Origin: an uncultured Lachnospiraceae bacterium
GTDB lineage: Bacteria > Bacillota > Clostridia > Lachnospirales > Lachnospiraceae
Length of the DNA: 13,684 bases
Direction of reading: 5' to 3'
Assembly: GCA_910588865.1 (NCBI GenBank)
Contig: CAJUSJ010000104.1
Location: 1 to 13,684, forward strand
Positions 11,783-13,684 of the stretch are shown here, piece after piece. The notes below the pieces were generated by a model. The model made no database searches, had not been told where the DNA came from, and worked only from the letters and a program-made list of their open reading frames with translations. The stretch's first letter is position 1; every line of letters starts with the position of its first letter. The position numbers were made by a program, and so were the translations under genes.

Positions 11783-12544
11783 TTACAAATTAGCCTTCAG
11801 GGCCTGAACCCGGTTTTTCACACTATGGGCAAATTCTTCGTCAGAGTACTTGGGATCCCTTGTGTTCAGCCAGATCTCACAGGGCACCATGGCGCACTCT
11901 CCGCAGTTTTTAAGGCCTTTCCCGCTGATGACGCACTCATAGATAGGGCAGGCTTTTCCCTCCGGCGCGTGGAACACTCTGCCGCGGCAGGCGTCGCAGC
12001 CCGGGCACATGGTTCCGTGACAGGGACAGGCACCGCAGTCTGTGCCGCACACGCTGAAATCAGCGCTTTTTGATTCCTGGTATTTCTCAAACCATGTCTG
12101 AACTACCTCAAGGGGATGCTGGGTCAGCTTGGCGGTCTCTTCGAGGCTGGCTCCTTTTTGGAATTCCCGGCAGGCCACCGTGTACATGCTCTCCGAGACC
12201 TCGATCAGATGGCCGTCCGGGTCAAAGATATGGATTCCTCTCTGGAGCCAGGGGTAGGTTCTGGGCTCATGGAGCCGCTCTACCTCCGGGCAGGCGTCCA
12301 GAAGGGACAGAAACCCTTCAAAATCTTCTGTCTCAAAGTAGAGCTCCATGGTATTGGAGCGGTATTTCATGGTTTCCGCCGGGAAGCCCCCGATCTCGTC
12401 AAAATGTTCCTGCAAGGTCAGGCCGCAGGTCAATGTCTTGCACCACCCCAGGTCAACGGCTACTTCCAGACCAAACAGTTCCCTGTAAAATTTCAGGGAA
12501 GCGGACATATCTTTTACGGCGATCAAAGTATTACGATATTTCAT
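11783..12544 (-). CDS. VOC (glyoxalase-like) and DUF3795 fusion protein
   Basis: This protein has 253 residues in three parts. Residues 1-120 are a vicinal-oxygen-chelate domain (YRNTLIAVKDMSASLKFYRELFGLEV, then GIHIFDPDGHLIEVSES with the usual C-terminal Glu ligand at 115). Residues about 125-158 are helical and look like a small helix-turn-helix (GASLEETAKLTQHPLEVVQTWFEKY). Residues about 164-250 are a DUF3795-type cysteine-rich domain with twelve Cys (166, 170, 173, 175, 180, 183, 186, 199, 204, 214, 217, 222), in the arrangement CGTDCGACPCHGTMCPGC. These probably bind zinc or an iron-sulfur cluster. AGGAG lies 5 nt before the ATG. It lies between an AraC-type regulator and the hydrolase. 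The function of the fusion is unknown; sensing or detoxification of a small molecule is a guess. Confidence 0.87.
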   Translation of the reverse strand: MKYRNTLIAVKDMSASLKFYRELFGLEVAVDLGWCKTLTCGLTLQEHFDEIGGFPAETMKYRSNTMELYFETEDFEGFLSLLDACPEVERLHEPRTYPWLQRGIHIFDPDGHLIEVSESMYTVACREFQKGASLEETAKLTQHPLEVVQTWFEKYQESKSADFSVCGTDCGACPCHGTMCPGCDACRGRVFHAPEGKACPIYECVISGKGLKNCGECAMVPCEIWLNTRDPKYSDEEFAHSVKNRVQALKANL

Positions 12545-12559
12545 GGCAACTCCTCTCCT

Positions 12560-12591
12560 TGGTAAATGATTGGTAGAGTATTAGTTTACCA
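12560..12591. promoter_or_regulatory. Cluster of TGGTA half-sites upstream of the VOC-DUF3795 gene
   Basis: The plus strand has TTGGTAAATGA followed at once by TTGGTAGAGTA (direct repeat, 11-bp period), then TTTACCA, which is inverted to the first TGGTAAA. All lie in the 84-nt gap between the AraC-type gene and the VOC gene. They could be binding sites for the AraC-type regulator. No clear promoter was fixed. Confidence 0.35.
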
Positions 12592-12628
12592 GCAGAAGCC
12601 GAAAAAGTATTGTATATTTCCGACATCA

Positions 12629-13462
12629 TCACAGACTTTTGCCATATGTGACCGCCTGCTGAATGCCCATAGTATGGTAGCGCCTGAATTCCCGCATAAG
12701 GTGGGACTGATCCGTATAGCCGTATTTGCTCACCCCGTCCAGCATTCGAAAACCGGGAGTTCTTATGACCTCGTTCCACAGATACTGATAGCGCACAAGG
12801 CCGCAGAGCTTTTTCGGAGTGATCCCGATGTACTCGTGGAAAAGACGTTCCAGCTGACGGCTGCTGATAAAGCATTCCCGGGCCAGCCGGTCCGCGCTTA
12901 AAGCTCCTTTTTGAAAGAGGATCTGTTCCACGGCCTGGTCCACCACCCTGTGCCGCCTGGAGGAATCCACCTGCCCAAGAAGCAGTTCTTCCGCGAGAAG
13001 GCTTCGCTCTTCCAGGGAATCCGTCTCAAACAGCCGCTGGCCAAGGAGCCTGTCCAGCCGGCAAAATCTGGAGCGGACGTCGTAACAGCCGTTTACGGTG
13101 CCTTTCAGGGAATCCTCGGAAAAGGCCGCTGCCTCCCAGGAAAAAAAACGAATCCCGAATATGGAGAGAAGGTGCCCCGGCTCTCCGCCGTCCCGGGCCT
13201 TAAAACTCGCGTCATTGATCCCGCAGAACCTGCCGGTGACCGTGTTAGCCGTGTGATCGATCTCATAAATAATATCCACACAGGTGTCCGGGATCACCAG
13301 GGTTACCGCAGGCTCCTGCCATGTTTTCCGGTAAGGCACGGCGCTTCCCCAGAAACAGCGTATGATTCCGGCCAGCTGGGGCGCTTTGGGCAGGATTTCC
13401 CGGTAGGTATCACTCTGTCTCCAGGGGGCGGACGTCAGAGGAAGGTAACTTATTTTTTTCAT
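12629..13462 (-). CDS. AraC-family transcriptional regulator
   Basis: This is a DNA-binding regulator of 277 residues. The C-terminal AraC-type double helix-turn-helix spans about 187-262 (LSADRLARECFISSRQLERLFHEYIGITPKKLCGLVRYQYL, then GYTDQSHLMREFRRYHTMGIQQ). The N-terminal part at about 10-150 (IIRCFWGS, PDTCVDIIYEI, GIRF) resembles the DUF6597-type sensor domain found in AraC proteins. The open frame extends to a TTG at 13495 without a ribosome binding site. The ATG at 13462 has AAGGA 10 nt upstream and opens with MKKISYLPLT, so it is used. It is 51 nt after the GNAT gene and 84 nt before the VOC-DUF3795 gene, which it may regulate. The effector is unknown. Confidence 0.9.
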   Translation of the reverse strand: MKKISYLPLTSAPWRQSDTYREILPKAPQLAGIIRCFWGSAVPYRKTWQEPAVTLVIPDTCVDIIYEIDHTANTVTGRFCGINDASFKARDGGEPGHLLSIFGIRFFSWEAAAFSEDSLKGTVNGCYDVRSRFCRLDRLLGQRLFETDSLEERSLLAEELLLGQVDSSRRHRVVDQAVEQILFQKGALSADRLARECFISSRQLERLFHEYIGITPKKLCGLVRYQYLWNEVIRTPGFRMLDGVSKYGYTDQSHLMREFRRYHTMGIQQAVTYGKSL

Positions 13463-13513
13463 AAGAGAGGCATCCTTTTCTTCGTATAGGGCCAAACCAC
13501 CGACGCCGGAGGG

Positions 13514-13684
13514 TTACCGCCCCCGCGCCCTAAGCTCCTTCAGGTTCACTTCATAGACCTCATATTCATGGTCAAAGTGATAGCCCAGCTTCTCCGCCAA
13601 TGCCGCGGACCAGGGATTCTGGGCATCCCAGCTGGGATACCAGCCCCGGTCCAGACATTCCAGAATCAGCTTTGCCCCGCAGAC
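13514..13684 (-). CDS. GNAT-family N-acetyltransferase, C-terminal part (gene continues past the window)
   Basis: The reverse strand from the window edge reads 56 residues, VCGAKLILECLDRGWYPSWDAQNPWSAALAEKLGYHFDHEYEVYEV and a basic tail, then TAA. The pattern CL..G.YPSWDA.N..S..LAEKLGY is the acetyl-CoA-binding and dimer end of a GNAT acetyltransferase: N and S in the loop, then the EKLGY helix. The N-terminal part lies outside the window. It is 51 nt upstream of the AraC-type gene on the same strand and may share its transcript. Confidence 0.8.
   Translation of the reverse strand, partial: VCGAKLILECLDRGWYPSWDAQNPWSAALAEKLGYHFDHEYEVYEVNLKELRARGR

Overview
The window looks like a chromosomal segment of a Gram-positive anaerobe of the Clostridia, most likely Lachnospiraceae. 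The grounds are moderately high GC by eye, strong GGAGG-type ribosome binding sites, sigma-A promoters, a LicR/MtlR-type PTS regulator, a VOC-DUF3795 protein and a lipoprotein with a vWA domain. This assignment is inference from protein style and was not searched. Every gene I can support is on the minus strand, so transcription runs from high to low coordinates. I see no rRNA, tRNA, CRISPR array or complete mobile element.

From right to left along transcription: (1) 13684-9856 holds the C-terminus of a GNAT acetyltransferase, an AraC-family regulator, a VOC-DUF3795 fusion protein, an alpha/beta hydrolase and a YhhX-like Gfo/Idh/MocA oxidoreductase. The last two overlap by 4 nt. After them come a 28-codon remnant of a response regulator and an intrinsic terminator. 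(2) 9461-6035 is an ECF sigma factor, a membrane-anchored putative anti-sigma protein (4-nt overlap) and a vWA lipoprotein, a likely cell-envelope regulatory module. (3) 5886-4470 is a metallo-beta-lactamase-fold hydrolase and a histidine phosphatase, with its own promoter and a clear terminator. (4) 4117-2 is a PTS sugar locus: a non-canonical HPr-like protein, a PRD/EIIA-containing regulator, and EIIA, EIIB and EIIC of the lactose/cellobiose family.

The PTS locus shows the clearest regulatory logic. A 17-bp palindrome of the form TTCCTAnCTGnnAGGAA lies upstream of both the regulator gene and the EIIA gene. In both places it sits about 45 bp from the centre of a good -10 box that lacks a recognisable -35 box. 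That is what one expects of a site bound by the PRD regulator as an activator. The HPr-like protein keeps His15 but lacks Arg17 and the Ser46 regulatory position, so it may be a dedicated phosphocarrier. The EIIC gene loses its 3' third at the left edge, where the sequence changes into nested hairpins that look like the end of an inserted element.

A second structural theme is a GC-rich, nested-palindrome repeat of about 45-57 bp, present as three full copies and one partial copy. Each full copy lies directly or almost directly beyond the T-tract of a minus-strand intrinsic terminator.
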